Source: Babylonia areolata
Lineage: Eukaryota; Mollusca; Gastropoda; Neogastropoda; Buccinidae
Length of the DNA stretch: 64,000 bases
NCBI RefSeq assembly: GCF_041734735.1
Contig: NC_134878.1
Location: 38,867,213-38,931,212 of the forward strand
Reading direction: 5' to 3'
The notes beneath the pieces are model-generated. The model was not told the DNA's origin. It ran no database searches and saw only the letters and a program-made list of their open reading frames with translations. Every line of letters starts with the position of its first letter. Position 1 is the first letter of the stretch. Shown one piece after another: positions 1 to 10,121 of the stretch. The position numbers and the translations under genes were made by a program.

Positions 1-478
1 GTAAGTACTTTAATCTTTCTTGATATGAAGGATCTTTTATGCTATAGACCAGCTTTGTTGCTCTTCTTTGAGCCCTTTCTATGGCTTGTGACTGCTTTAT
101 TTGCGTTGGGTACCATACAATGTTTCCATATTCTAGGATAGGTCTAACTAATGTTTTATATAGCCGTAAGAAAGTAACCTTATCAATAAATGTAAATGCT
201 CTTTTTTTTATTATTCCAATCATTCTGTTCTCTTTGTTTATACTATTTGTTATACATTTGTCAAATGATAAATTTTTGTCAGATGTGACACCTAAGTCTT
301 TTTCCTCATCACATTTTGATACTTTTATTTCTTTGTCTCCGATTTATTTATGAATAAAGTAAATAGAACCAGTCCTAATATACTACCTTGTGGTATGCCA
401 CTTATAACATCAGCTTTACCGGAGAAGGAGCTACCAATCCTAACCCTTTGAGTTCTTTTTGTTAATGTACATAATATG
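1..478 (-). mobile_element. CR1/Jockey-group LINE reverse transcriptase fragment, internally deleted
   Basis: On the minus strand this reads as the C-terminal half of a non-LTR reverse transcriptase. From about 475 downward comes a TQRVRIG stretch and then SGIPQGSILG, the conserved RT block before the catalytic site. In another frame follow DLGVTSDKNLSFD, LYKTLVRPILEYGNIVWYP and IERAQRRATKLV, the usual 'thumb' region of CR1/Jockey-type elements. The catalytic (F/Y)ADD segment expected between the two parts is missing at about 350, so an internal deletion has joined them and the enzyme is dead. The 5' side stops at the (CA)n run at 511. The 3' side leaves the window. The clade is inferred from motif style only. 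Confidence 0.8.
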
Positions 479-510
479 AAACAATGTCATGATCAGTTTA
501 AACACAGCAA

Positions 511-514
511 ACAC

Positions 515-545
<31 letters not shown>

Positions 546-611
546 GCACATGCACACACACACACATGCAGACACACACACACATGCAGACACACACACA
601 CACACACACAC
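511..611. repeat. (CA)n microsatellite, interrupted
   Basis: CA dinucleotides fill the interval, broken by GAGGCACATG and CATGCAGA motifs that themselves recur. It abuts the truncated LINE on its left and an L2-like tail on its right. Confidence 0.95.
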
Positions 612-770
612 CTTCCATGCTATGGAACAGTCTCCCTCTCAATGTGAAAGAGTCTGCATGAAACCTTCCTCTTTAAATAGTGAACACAAAATTCTGGCAG
701 TGCTGATCTGTACAGTGTACATTGAGAGTGCCTGCTTGATGCAGATTGTGAGCGCTATACATCATCATCA
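612..770 (+). mobile_element. L2-like LINE 3'-end fragment
   Basis: The start reads MLWNSLPLNVKESA, which matches the WNSLP motif near the C-terminus of L2/CR1-type ORF2. A 3' UTR-like segment follows and ends in GTGAGCGCTATACATCATCATC, of which the GCGCTATA part is a known style of L2 3' terminus with a short tandem tail. Only about 160 bp remain. Confidence 0.6.
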
Positions 771-819
771 ACACACACACACACACACACACGCACACAC
801 ACAAATACACACACACACA

Positions 820-856
820 CAATCAAGTTAGATTTTTCCATTTAAAGTGTGTTTTA

Positions 857-916
<60 letters not shown>

Positions 917-1279
917 CACACACACACACACACACTATCAAGTTATAATTTTATATTTTAAGTGTAGATTTAGTGTATACACACACACAGACACACACAC
1001 ACACACACAATGTATCTAAATCATTTGTTGATGGGCTGGGTAATTTCTTGGAGGATCATACATGTTTACAGTTCTTCTCCATAGGATTCAATTTGAAATG
1101 GAATTTCTATTAAGGCTCCTCCTCCACACCCCAAAAGTGTAACAAAACAAAACAAACAAAAAAACTAAGAGAAGAAGAACTAGTAACATACAATGTGTAC
1201 CATATCAAACAAAACAAAAAAACTAAGAGAAGAAGAACTAGTAACATACAATGTGTACCATATCAAACAGTCATCTTTA

Positions 1280-1326
<47 letters not shown>

Positions 1327-1577
1327 TCATTTTTAAGTCTAGATTTTGATATCTAATTCAGTAGTTGATGGGCTGGGTAATGTCTTGCAGAATCATACAG
1401 TTCATCTCCATAGGATTGAATTTTAAATGAAATTTCTATTAAGCCTCCTATACACCCTGAAAGTATTAACTGCTACTACTACTACTACTATTAGTAACTA
1501 CTACTACCAGGAAGGAGAAGAAGAAATAGTAACATACTCTGTGCATCATATCAAATACTAAAATAGTCATCTTAACA

Positions 1578-1618
<41 letters not shown>

Positions 1619-1620
1619 CC
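820..1620. repeat. Degenerate tandem repeat cluster seeded by (CA)n, (GT)n and (AT)n
   Basis: A phrase resembling ATCAAGTTAGATTTT followed by AAGTGTAGATTTAGTGT recurs at about 823, 932 and 1330. A longer unit holding GTTGATGGGCTGGGTAAT recurs at about 1028 and 1366 (spacing 338 bp); each copy ends in a CA run (1281-1320 and 1579-1617). Inside the first copy a 58-bp segment with CTAAGAGAAGAAGAACTAG is tandemly doubled (1165 and 1223). At 856-934 (GT)n, (AT)n and (CA)n follow each other, so the outer arms can pair. No coding content is seen. Confidence 0.8.
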
Positions 1621-1954
1621 ACACCGAGTATAGTTGGTTTTCAATTGTTGAGCCGACTCAACAGAGCACATTTCATTCCCGTCTTTTACCAAGTTTTGGG
1701 GACATGTGTTAGGGTGTTGTTTGATAAAGTTAGGGAGCAGGATTCGCATGAGTTAACTCAACTCTTCCCCCTTTCCTAATCAAAGAATAGAAGATTACCT
1801 GCACACATTTCAAACATTTTTACCCAAGCTGGGTATTGGCAATAGTTTCTTCTTTTGGTTTCTTTTTTCTTCTTTTTTTTATTTTTCCAAATGAAAGCGA
1901 GGGTTCAAGATTGGGTTCAACTTGTTTACTAGTCTCATCATTGAGAGATCCCAG

Positions 1955-2095
1955 TTGCGGTACAAAATCTCACAGTTGCAACATTTTGTACCGTGTTCAT
2001 GGTATAAAATTTCACAATGGTACAAAATGTCAAAATTACTACATTTTGAACTGGTGTTCACGGTACAAAATGTGACAGCATTACAATTTGTCCTA
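1955..2095. repeat. Array of GGTACAAAATGT motifs in both orientations
   Basis: The 12-mer GGTACAAAATGT and close variants occur at 1959, 2019 and 2062 in direct orientation, a weaker copy GGTATAAAATTT lies at 2001, and the complement ACATTTTGTACC or ACATTTTGAAC lies at 1981 and 2041. Most copies are followed by CACA or GACA. Together they can fold into alternative hairpins. I do not recognise the repeat. Confidence 0.65.
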
Positions 2096-2989
2096 ATTGT
2101 GACACTTCATTCCACATTGTCATATATTTATGTCAACTGCAGTACAGTTTGTCACACATGAATACGTTTTCTATCCCTGGAGATTTTGATATGCTGTCAA
2201 CGAGTCAGAATCTGACATTTTAGGTCAGAGTGATCACTGGTCATTGTAACTGATCACTGGTCATCCGCATTGTACAAGGTACAGTAGTGCACTGGAGACA
2301 CTGATTAGCTGTTAGATAGTCAAAACCTGCATTTGGTGTCATATACTGTACCATGTCAGACTGATGCAAACCGGGCCTATCTGTTTGCTCTTCTTGGCCA
2401 AAATTTATCGCAGCAACTCAGTGATATGACATCTCACCATAAGACTGCCGTCTGTTAGTGTTAGCCAATGAAATACCATTACTGGCATAGGTAAACAATC
2501 ATTCTCAATAGCTGCCATTTTTTCAGATAAGTGACATATCCATTTGCTCTGTCTTTGCCAACCTTTTATGCATTAGAAATGTTATTTTCATGCATGTTTG
2601 TTGTTTGTTGCGGCTTTCCGGGATGTTTTCATCTCGGGATTCATGTATCTTACATTGTTTGTGTCTGTAACATTTTATTTGTTGTTTTGTTTTGTGAACT
2701 TCGTCTCGCTCTCTGCTCTCCTTTGGTCCTTGCAGACCGTTCCTGACTTTCTTCTACTTACAAACTGGCCACAGTACATGCGAGTAACTTGTCCCCATTG
2801 CGGAGCATCGCTAACCATTCCGGCGATTGCCACACCCATGAGGTTGGGATAGTGCTCTCACAGGAGACTGTCTCTGGTCTCAGGACCCATGGGTTCTCCC
2901 ATTTGCGATTGGGCCAATGTGTCTTTGTTGACACATTGAGGTGGAACAGCTCAAACTTTTAACACAGTCAGGAAGGGTACTGTGGGGGA
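2096..2989. other. No gene recognised
   Basis: A 14-bp direct repeat TGATCACTGGTCAT occurs at about 2231 and 2250. Around 2770-2820 a short CPHCG-containing frame vaguely recalls the C-terminal zinc-binding segment of I-type LINE ORF2, but the stretch is too short to claim. Confidence 0.5.
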
Positions 2990-3107
2990 TTGGAATTCGG
3001 GCCAGACCCCAAGTTATCCCAGGTGGAGGATGGTTTTGTTGAAGGATGTGCCCCTACTGTGCCTGTGGAGATGGCCTATAAAAAATATTGAAATATGTAT
3101 ATATATT

Positions 3108-3160
<53 letters not shown>

Positions 3161-6100
3161 CTCTCTCTCTTTCTCACAGCCATACTTATACTCATGTTAT
3201 AGGCCAGACATGATGTCACAATGGGGTGTGATTCGGCCCTCTATTTTCTGTTCATGGACAGGCTCTCAGTGGTGGCACTGCCCTCTCTCTCTCCATCCCT
3301 CCCATGCCGAGTCCTCTCCCCCACCTCCCTCAGTGGGGGTGAACACCTATGGCCTTTTGGAGGGCCACACTCTTGTGCTCTCCCCAGGTCAAGTCACCCC
3401 AATATCCCTACGGGAGGGGATGCGGGGCGTGTGGCACCCACCTGCTTGTCAGGTGAAGCCGCTATCCATCGGGTCTCCCTTGCTGGGGTAGACACACACG
3501 TGTCAGGCAGTCCCGCTATCCAGCCGGTCTCCCCTGCTGGGGGAGGCACGTGTCAGGCGGTCCTGCTATCCAGCTGGTCTACCTTGCTGGGGGAGGCACA
3601 CACGTGTCAGGCGGTCCCAGGACACCCAGGTCGGGACAGGTTACTGGACTTCCCGCCGACCAGGACAAGTTTTTTCTTTATTTTTTTCCCTTCCTAAAAG
3701 TCCATGTGCTAGTGAGCCTTGGGGATGGGCTCACAGGATGGTTGGCACTCACGGGTAGATCCCCCATTCTACCCGTACAGGGGTGCGCCACCAGCGCACT
3801 CTGGGCTGCCGGGAGGGCCAGGGATGACCCCAGGTCCTATCCCTGGATTCAGCCCAGCACTCCTTACCCTACACATTTGGTGCTCAACTGCGGATGCCCA
3901 CCGCATCACCTGGAGTGGCTCAGCTGGTGTCTGTCAGGGTAACCTTTCTGGTCACCAACGCATCCCATTCGGGACATAGTACCTCTGGGTCTGCCTACCC
4001 AGGTGGGGGAAAGCTTGCACTTTCCTCTACCTCAGCCGTAGGTAGTCGGGAGAACAGTAGGCCTTGCTGCCTCCCAGCAAGCATGTGTCCTCACCTCTTT
4101 TCACGATGTGCTACATGAGGACCTTGGCTCACTCACTGTCACACGTAGCTGAAGATGTTTTCCTGACACCTTCTGGCTGGTGCCCATGGGTTGATTACCC
4201 AATGGGGGTTCACCCTGTGGCCACACTGGGCTCAGTGAAGGGCTAGGCCCTCTCCCTACCCTGATTTCAGCCAAGGCCTGTGGAGGGACCGAGTATTTCT
4301 TGGTCATGACAACATCCACGCTTATCATCACCTCCCTTTTGGATCCTTGCACCTCCGGACTTTCATCAAATCAAGGAAGCCAAGAGTTTTTGCTGCCCCT
4401 TGGGAGATGACAGGGTGTTTTCACACCTGGTATGTTCTGGACTCAGTTGCGGACCTGCCTCCCAGGTCTCAGCCCAGCATGTTTTGCCCCCAGTATTTTT
4501 CTCCACCAGGACTCAGTTGCAGCCCAGCGGGAAGTACTGAGCACTTGTGGGTCGGGGCTACCTCTACAGCTGCCAGAACCTCCCTTGTGGGCACCTGTAT
4601 CTCCTTGGGAGGGATAACTTCAGGCAGGACCCATGCTTGTGCATCAGGCAACAGCGCACATGTGCGTCAGGTGGCTCCGGCTTGTCCATGTCTCGGTCAG
4701 CCCATGGTCCCAACACCTAATTTGGATGGGACCTATGGGGCCACCATCTCCCCCGCTGGAGGTCCTGGTGCCAGGGACCCTTGAGGAGGGTCTCACAGGG
4801 TCAGTCGCCCTTCAAGGTTTATTTCTCCTTTTCAAACCTGATGCAGATGCACCTAAGGTGTATGCTTGGCTGCTACAAAGCCTGGGTAGAACCCCTCATC
4901 CTCTCCATCCTGAACTCTGCCATGCACTTCTTACCAAGTGCCGCACACCAAAGGGTTTGGCTGTGAACACCCACTCTTTGGTCAGGGCAGTCTCCATGGT
5001 CACCTGCATCCCCCCTTAGGGACCCTTTCCTTTGGGGTCCCCTTACATGGAGTCCAGGGTCTCTAGCGCCTCCCTCTAGGGACTGACCGCTTCTGGGTCA
5101 CCCAGACAAGGTCGGTGAAGCTTGCGGCTTCTTTTTACCACTCGCTCTTGCATTGGGGAGATTGATGGGTGTTCACGCACTCTGTGCATGCGTGGGTCCC
5201 TTCCTAACCATCTCAGGAGGCGCACAGTGTCGAGATTGGCACAACCCTCATGGGCGTTGCTGGACCTGCGGTCCAGGCTGTAGCCCTGCAACAGGCATAA
5301 ACGGAATAATCAGCAGGCAACTTTGATTGGCTCACTCTTCTTCCCACAAAGCTGCACACCCAAATCTAGAGACCCCCTTGGGTATATCCAGGTGTGAGGG
5401 GACCCTGCCCAATATGGTCTGGGAGGTCCATTTTGAATGGATGTTCTGAAGAGTGGGAGAATATTGACAATTTTTCCTACCCTCTTCTGTGTGACAGGTC
5501 AAGTCCATGTTCACCTTCTGATCAGGCTGAACCCAGTTCCTTCCTGGCGGCACTGGGGCTGACCCTGCCCACATGGGTCACTCCACCATCAGCCTCGGAA
5601 TCTGCCCTTCACACCACACTGTCACCATTAACCCTTCTTTGGCACCACGGCATCATCCCAGGACCACTTATTATTATTTCCACAGATGGCACTGGGGTGG
5701 ATGATCAAACCTGCCCTCAGTGACAGGGGTAATTTTTTTCTACCCCTGCCCAGTAGGGAGTCCTTGTCTGTCCCCGGCGTCCATACCCCTGGGGAAGTAT
5801 CTCGTTAGAGAAGACAAGACAAATGAAAAGGACTCGTCAATGGGTGCGGTTTAGTCCTTGTTCATCCCCGTTCACACAGCCTCTATAGTGTGCTGCCCTC
5901 TTGGGTGGGACATGGGGCTTGTCCTCAAAGCCTTCCCTCCCCTACCTCGGCTGTCCTTTCGTACATGACGGCTGGCTGAGGGGGATAAATAGGCTGGTTG
6001 GTGCCTGCTACATGTTTCCTCGGCGTTATTTCTTGGCCACTTTCCCTCACAGGGCCAGTCACGTGTGGGATGAGTGTGGACTCTTGTGAGGTTCAGAGTT

Positions 6101-6195
6101 ATCTTCTCCTGAACCTCATTAACTCTTTAGCCATCCTCGGCTGACTACTTTGGGTGACAGAGTGGCTGCGTGCCTGATAGTTAAGGCAGACGCTA
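2990..6195. other. GC-rich block of unknown nature
   Basis: Base composition changes sharply from the AT-rich flanks. The block is rich in C, G and CpG-poor CCTGG/GGTCTC words and has many short overlapping frames on both strands, none with a recognisable domain. It holds an (AT)n run at 3115-3160, a minisatellite at 3439-3625 and a 10-bp perfect stem hairpin at 6087-6118 (arms TGAGGTTCAG and CTGAACCTCA). It ends exactly where LINE copy A starts, yet the other two LINE copies do not carry it, so it is not part of that LINE. It could be a decayed large repeat or isochore-like non-coding DNA. Confidence 0.5.
3439..3625. repeat. Minisatellite, about 52-55-bp unit, 3.5 copies
   Basis: The unit contains CACGTGTCAGGCGGTCC, GCTATCCAGC and GGTCTCCCTTGCTGGGGGAGG in that order. 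Copies begin near 3439, 3491, 3546 and 3597; the last is partial. Every unit after the first carries the CACGTG palindrome. Confidence 0.8.
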
Positions 6196-8172
6196 CTCCT
6201 CCCGGGGGGTCACTACCTTGAGGTCGGGAGGCTTAGTGGCCAGTGTTCGAGCGAGCTATGTCGGCGGGGGTATCAGTGCTTCTGGGGGTTTACTGCTCTA
6301 GTCCCAGGTCTTAATTGGCAGCCTACATAGCCATTGTAGCTGTTCAGGCTGAATAAGTGGTGGTTTTCGTACTGATGCCCCTGATAGGGCTTCCCATGCC
6401 AGACAGGTCGTGAGTAAGGCCCAAACTAAAAGTGACCCACTGTCCCTTTCGCTATTCTCTATTCTTCTTTTTACCGCCTCTTTTCTGCCCACAGCTCCCC
6501 ATCAAGCCGTCTTTTCCACATTCTTTTTTCTCTGCGGCCTACTTCAGGCCCGCCGTGTTTGCCGTGCGGCGCGACCTGTGATGGAGGGGAATGAGATCCT
6601 GCGGATTGAGAGAGCACGCTGCTCTCAACACGTCCCTTTGGCTCGGACCTCTCCTAAGACAGGCGGCACACACTGGCCCGTGTGTGTCAATCGGCTACCC
6701 CTACGTGGGGTTGAGTCAAGACTGGCAGTTTAGAGGCTAACGATGATAACTCCCGTAGTGCTCAGTTCTCTGTCCCCGGGAGCTGGGCATGATCGGGAGG
6801 GAACGCGTTGGAGCTAGACTGTTGGTCGTATGTCCCTCCTGAAACCTGGAAGGGGTCAAGCTGGTGTTCCCTTGACCCTGGCCCCTAAGTTGGACCTCAT
6901 GGTGGGTGGGTAAGGGAGGGATGAATTTACGATTAAAAAAAAAAAAGGCTTCTAACCAATCACCCCCCCCTAAACTTGGGAAAAGGAGGAGACCAGGAAG
7001 TGATGATTCGGACTCCGATTTGGAGGTCGGTGAGACCTCTGGATATTGGCCTTCGTGGCTTGTGGTGGAGGGCACTGATGATGACAAGCCCTTGTTGGCT
7101 CTCAGCCCCTTCGCCATCCAGAAGGGCAGACACAGCTTCTGCTTAAAGCGACCACTTTTGTGGATAGGGCGGTGAAGGTTTCCCCTCACAAAAAGGACTG
7201 AACTGCTCGAAGGGGGTCATCAGATGCCCTGAGTTGAGAGGAGTATCCGAGGCAGAGATTAAGTGCGAGCTGTCCTCTCAGGGAGTGACGGATGTTTACA
7301 GGGTGACAGTAAGGAAGGGGTCGGACAGAGTCACGGCCAACACATTCTTCCTCACCTTCTGCTGCCCGAATGTTCCCAAGGACATAAGAGTCGGATACCT
7401 GCAGGTGAACGTAAGTCTGTACATGCTGTCCCCTCTACGGTGTTTCAAGTGCCAGAAATTCGGACACGTGCAGGACCGCTGCAAGGAGGAAGAGGCGTGT
7501 GGCACCTGTTCAAAGGCGGCGCACCAGGGCGAATGCATCAGTCCAGCCCGTTGTGTGAACTGCAGAGGCAGCCATCCGTCTTCGTCGGAAGACTGCCCCA
7601 GCTGGAAAAAAGAAAAAGAAATCCAGAAGGTGAACACTTATGTTAAGGATCTTTGGCAAGATGAGTGGAACACTCAGACGGACAACAAGCTCTTCCAGAT
7701 CTGTCCTGACCTAAAAGAGACCCTCCCTTCAGGGGTGAAGAACAGAAAGGAGTCTGTGCTGTGCAGACTGCATGTGGGGCACATTTTTTTTACTCATTCT
7801 TACTTGTTGAAGGGGGAAGAGGCCCCTCGATGTATTCCCTGTGATGAGCCTCTCACCGTGAAACACGTGCTTCTTGACTGTTGGGGTCTGCATGACGTTA
7901 GACACAGACATTACACGGCGGTTTCTTTGAAGACCTTGTTTCGTGATGTCCCTCTGTGGGCGCTGATGGACTTCTTGAAAGAAGTGAACATTTTTAATCA
8001 GATTTGAAGGTTTTAAACTATGGAAGTTTTTTTAAACTTTGAGTGGAAAGTTTGAAGTGGTGACTCGTTTTAATTGTTTTTTCCCCTTGTAGTAGGTATT
8101 AACGTGGCGATAGCCTTGAGATGGCCTTAGTGGTCGGCGAGGCTCTAAGCACCATAATTTCATTTCATTTCA
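6196..8172 (+). mobile_element. Copy A of I/Nimb-like LINE: internally deleted derivative with both ends kept
   Basis: The 5' UTR (6196-6915) matches copies B and C, except that about 43 bp near the start are missing. ORF1 follows, with an 82-bp deletion near 7110 relative to copy C and a small insertion near 7192. At about 7626-7636 the sequence jumps from the ORF1 zinc-knuckle region straight to the ORF2 tail. Relative to copy C this removes 3,945 bp (26691 to 30636), between two GAAGGTCAA repeats. Endonuclease, RT and RNase H are gone. The 3' end is whole: the ORF2 stop at 8007, then the 3' UTR and ATTTCATTTCATTTCA. Both termini needed for mobilisation in trans therefore remain. Copy A is more diverged from B and C than those are from each other. 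Confidence 0.9.
7177..8007 (+). CDS. In-frame ORF1-ORF2 fusion frame of LINE copy A
   Basis: This frame is open from about 7177 to a stop ending at 8007. It encodes the ORF1 RNA-binding part (KGVIRC, SSQGVTDVYRVTV), then zinc knuckles CFKCQKFGHVQDRC, CGTCSKAAHQGEC and CVNCRGSHP..C. It continues without a frame change into the ORF2 C-terminus (NTYVKDLWQ, CIPCDEPLTVKHVLLDC, FLKEVNIFNQI). The lost 3,945 bp is a multiple of three and ORF1 and ORF2 tail are in the same frame in copy C, so the join keeps frame. There is no good ATG at the start of the open frame; the ORF1 N-terminus lies in another frame. The product, if made, would be a gag-like nucleic-acid-binding protein with an extra CCHC-type tail. 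Expression is unknown. Confidence 0.7.
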   Translation, partial: GFPSQKGLNCSKGVIRCPELRGVSEAEIKCELSSQGVTDVYRVTVRKGSDRVTANTFFLTFCCPNVPKDIRVGYLQVNVSLYMLSPLRCFKCQKFGHVQDRCKEEEACGTCSKAAHQGECISPARCVNCRGSHPSSSEDCPSWKKEKEIQKVNTYVKDLWQDEWNTQTDNKLFQICPDLKETLPSGVKNRKESVLCRLHVGHIFFTHSYLLKGEEAPRCIPCDEPLTVKHVLLDCWGLHDVRHRHYTAVSLKTLFRDVPLWALMDFLKEVNIFNQI

Positions 8173-8650
8173 GATCTGAGCACACCACTCCCATTTTGCA
8201 ACATCTCTATTGGCTCCATGTCTCACACAGAATAAAGTATAAGATCAGCACTCTGTGTTATAAATGTATTTACAAATCTGCCCCTTCCTATCTTTGTGGC
8301 TGCCTTCACCTCTACACTCCATCTTGCTCTCTACGATCGGCTTCAGATCCCCTCTGTTTATGCATACCCAGATTCAAACAGTCTACTGTTGGACGCCGTT
8401 CTTTCTCTGTCTCTGGACCTTGCATTTGGAATGAACTTCCTTTTTCGTTGTCAGGTCTCCGCACTCAGCTCTTTCAAGTCGGGCCTTAAAATCCACCTCT
8501 TCACAAGATAGCCTTACTCCCCTGCCTCTTCCTTGTCTTCAGTTTCTTCAGTTTTAGAGTTATGCATGTGTGTAAATGACTGGTGAGAAAGCACTTAGAT
8601 TTTTCTCTGCACAAGATTCAGCACTATATAAATACTATTATTATCATTAT
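8173..8650 (+). mobile_element. L2-like LINE C-terminal fragment and 3' end
   Basis: Starting right after the tail of LINE copy A, one frame reads HTTPILQHLYWLHVSHRIKY, YKSAPSYLCG, RSFSVSGPCIWNELPF and, in a second frame, FKSGLKIHLF. These are the standard C-terminal motifs of L2/CR1-type ORF2. The 3' end is GCACTATATAAATACTATTATTATC, an L2-type terminus. The element is 5'-truncated at copy A; whether copy A inserted into it cannot be decided, since no L2 sequence was found left of 6196. Confidence 0.8.
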
Positions 8651-9209
8651 GTTTAGTGTTTGTTGTGCTGAACTTTCGATCTCGGAAGACCCATTTGCCT
8701 GCTGTGCCACCACACGGCGAACAAGAGAAGACGTTTCAGAAAAGTCTGTCATAGCATGTCATTGACTCAGTGTAACTTTATAGTTCAGAAAGTTTTGTTA
8801 TGGCAGATTAGGCAGTTGGTTTACAGAAATAACGTCATTGTCTCATTGTAACTTTGTAATTTAGAAAGCATAGTTCTGGTAGAACATTAACACAAAGATG
8901 ATATTATATCAGAACAATTTTGTTTGATGATGCACACAAAATATCCACCTTTTCTATATTGATATTATACACAAATTAGTTTACTAACATGTCATGTCTT
9001 AAAGTTGCGTGGTGGTGACGGTTGTTGACAGATAACACTAACACTATAACAGTTAGTGTGAAAATTACAGTGTGTATTTCAGCATACATTTTCCCTTCAA
9101 ACCAAAAGATTTTGTAGTTTGAAAATATGTAACTGGTATCACTGTGTGTAGAAAATTGATGCAGTATCATCCATATGAATTTGTGACAGTATTCATGACT
9201 GTTTGGCAG
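8651..9209 (+). other. Presumed intron 5' of the CENP-W-like exon
   Basis: No coding signal. A degenerate direct repeat occurs at 8758-8792 and 8834-8868, sharing GTCATTG..TCA.TGTAACTTT. The intron ends with GTTTGGCAG at 9209; its polypyrimidine tract is weak. Confidence 0.5.
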
Positions 9210-9323
9210 GCCTGGCTGAACTACATCTTGTTCTTGAAGATGTTGGCATCAGAATGCCAGACACGGGCATTGAGTGAGAAATCAAAAGTTGTTACAACTC
9301 ATCATGTCAAGGCTGTTAGGAAG
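9210..9323 (+). CDS. CENPW: CENP-W-like histone-fold exon (penultimate)
   Basis: CENP-W is a small histone-fold protein that pairs with CENP-T in the constitutive centromere-associated network and binds centromeric DNA. This exon encodes 38 residues, beginning AWLNYILFLKMLASE and ending TTHHVKAVRK. Together with the next exon it aligns without gaps to the vertebrate C-terminus, recalled as LNCLLFVHRLAEESRT..NKEHVLAAAK; shared positions include LN, LF, LA, T.A, K..V, HV.A and K. The exon is flanked by GTTTGGCAG at its 5' side and AAG/GTAAGG at its 3' side, both in phase 0. Read-through past 9323 would give a different and unsupported tail. The upstream exon, which should carry the basic N-terminus, was not found in the window; LINE copies occupy much of the upstream sequence. 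A processed pseudogene is unlikely because the splice sites fit. Confidence 0.8.
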
Positions 9324-9815
9324 GTAAGGAAGGACCGCTACATGTTTATAGCTTTTGACAATATATATGCACAGACAGGTTTGGGATACATATGACAAAG
9401 TAGTTGTAAAGAGGACGATCCCACCAGATCATACATCCATGCCCACCACCCTTATCCATTGATAGGCAGTGTGAAACAGACCAGCAGAATCATATAACTG
9501 CTTGTAATGTCTTGTGAACAATCCAAAATTTGAAAGGGTTACAGTATTACATACACTGATCTCATCACCAATTGACAAGTGTGCCAAACTATCAAACAGC
9601 ACATTGGACTTTTTTAAGATCTGCTGACATCAGTTGAGAAAAGAAAGCTACATTAGTATGGCTAGGTAACAAGATCCAATGGCCTTGCGAAAACAATCCC
9701 CCAAAGAACTATTGAGAAACTCAAACTGAAATGTTTTATTCGGGTTAAAATGGTAAGCTACAAGTTTCTTTTCACCATGCCCTCACAACAATTTTTTTTT
9801 AATCATAAAAAATAA

Positions 9816-10121
9816 TCACAAATCAAATGGAGAAGAAACAAATCAAATGGAGCAGAAAAAAAGAACAAGAAGAAAAAGAAAAAGGTTGAGGAGAATGAGG
9901 AAAAAGACAACAATGGAAGAATACAACAAAAAGAAAGGAAGAACGAAAAAAAGGGGCAGGGGGAAGGGGATGGAAGGGAAGACAGAAACAAAACTGATGG
10001 ACTGCCAACATTGCAGAATGGACATGAAAACCATTTGCAGAGACCCCCAGGCTTTGGCACACAACTGACAGATCTGGAGGAATCTGGTGAACATGAACAG
10101 TTCTTCTATGGGGCGTCCTAA
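9816..10121 (+). other. Purine-rich open frame without ATG inside the CENP-W intron
   Basis: One hundred and one sense codons run from just after a TAA at 9813 to a TAA at 10119. There is no methionine. The first half is a lysine/glutamate-rich low-complexity stretch; the second half is mixed and includes LPTLQNGHENHLQRPPGFGT and ends HEQFFYGAS. The PPGF word resembles the PPG-phi ligand of GYF domains. It could be an alternative terminal exon, or a chance frame in AG-rich DNA; the second is more likely. Confidence 0.2.

Noticed and set aside
476-831. Histidine/threonine-rich frames over the CA runs
   Set aside because: They are translations of (CA)n and have no independent support.
515-1317. 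CRISPR-like array
   Set aside because: Repeats are dinucleotide runs and degenerate tandem units without uniform unique spacers.
2745-2860. CPHCG-containing frame resembling the zinc-binding tail of I-type LINE ORF2
   Set aside because: Only about ten residues fit (CPHCGASLTI) and the histidine that should follow is absent; no flanking LINE sequence was found.
3221-5019. Several 100-160-codon proline/serine-rich frames in the GC-rich block
   Set aside because: Frames on both strands overlap, follow the base composition and minisatellite, and show no domain or conserved motif.
9324-9395. Read-through extension of the CENP-W exon to a stop at 9393
   Set aside because: It ignores a strong GTAAGG donor and gives a tail unlike CENP-W, whereas the spliced tail at 12074 matches.
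9803-10094. Minus-strand phenylalanine/serine-rich frames
   Set aside because: They are the complement of an AG-rich run and have low-complexity composition only.
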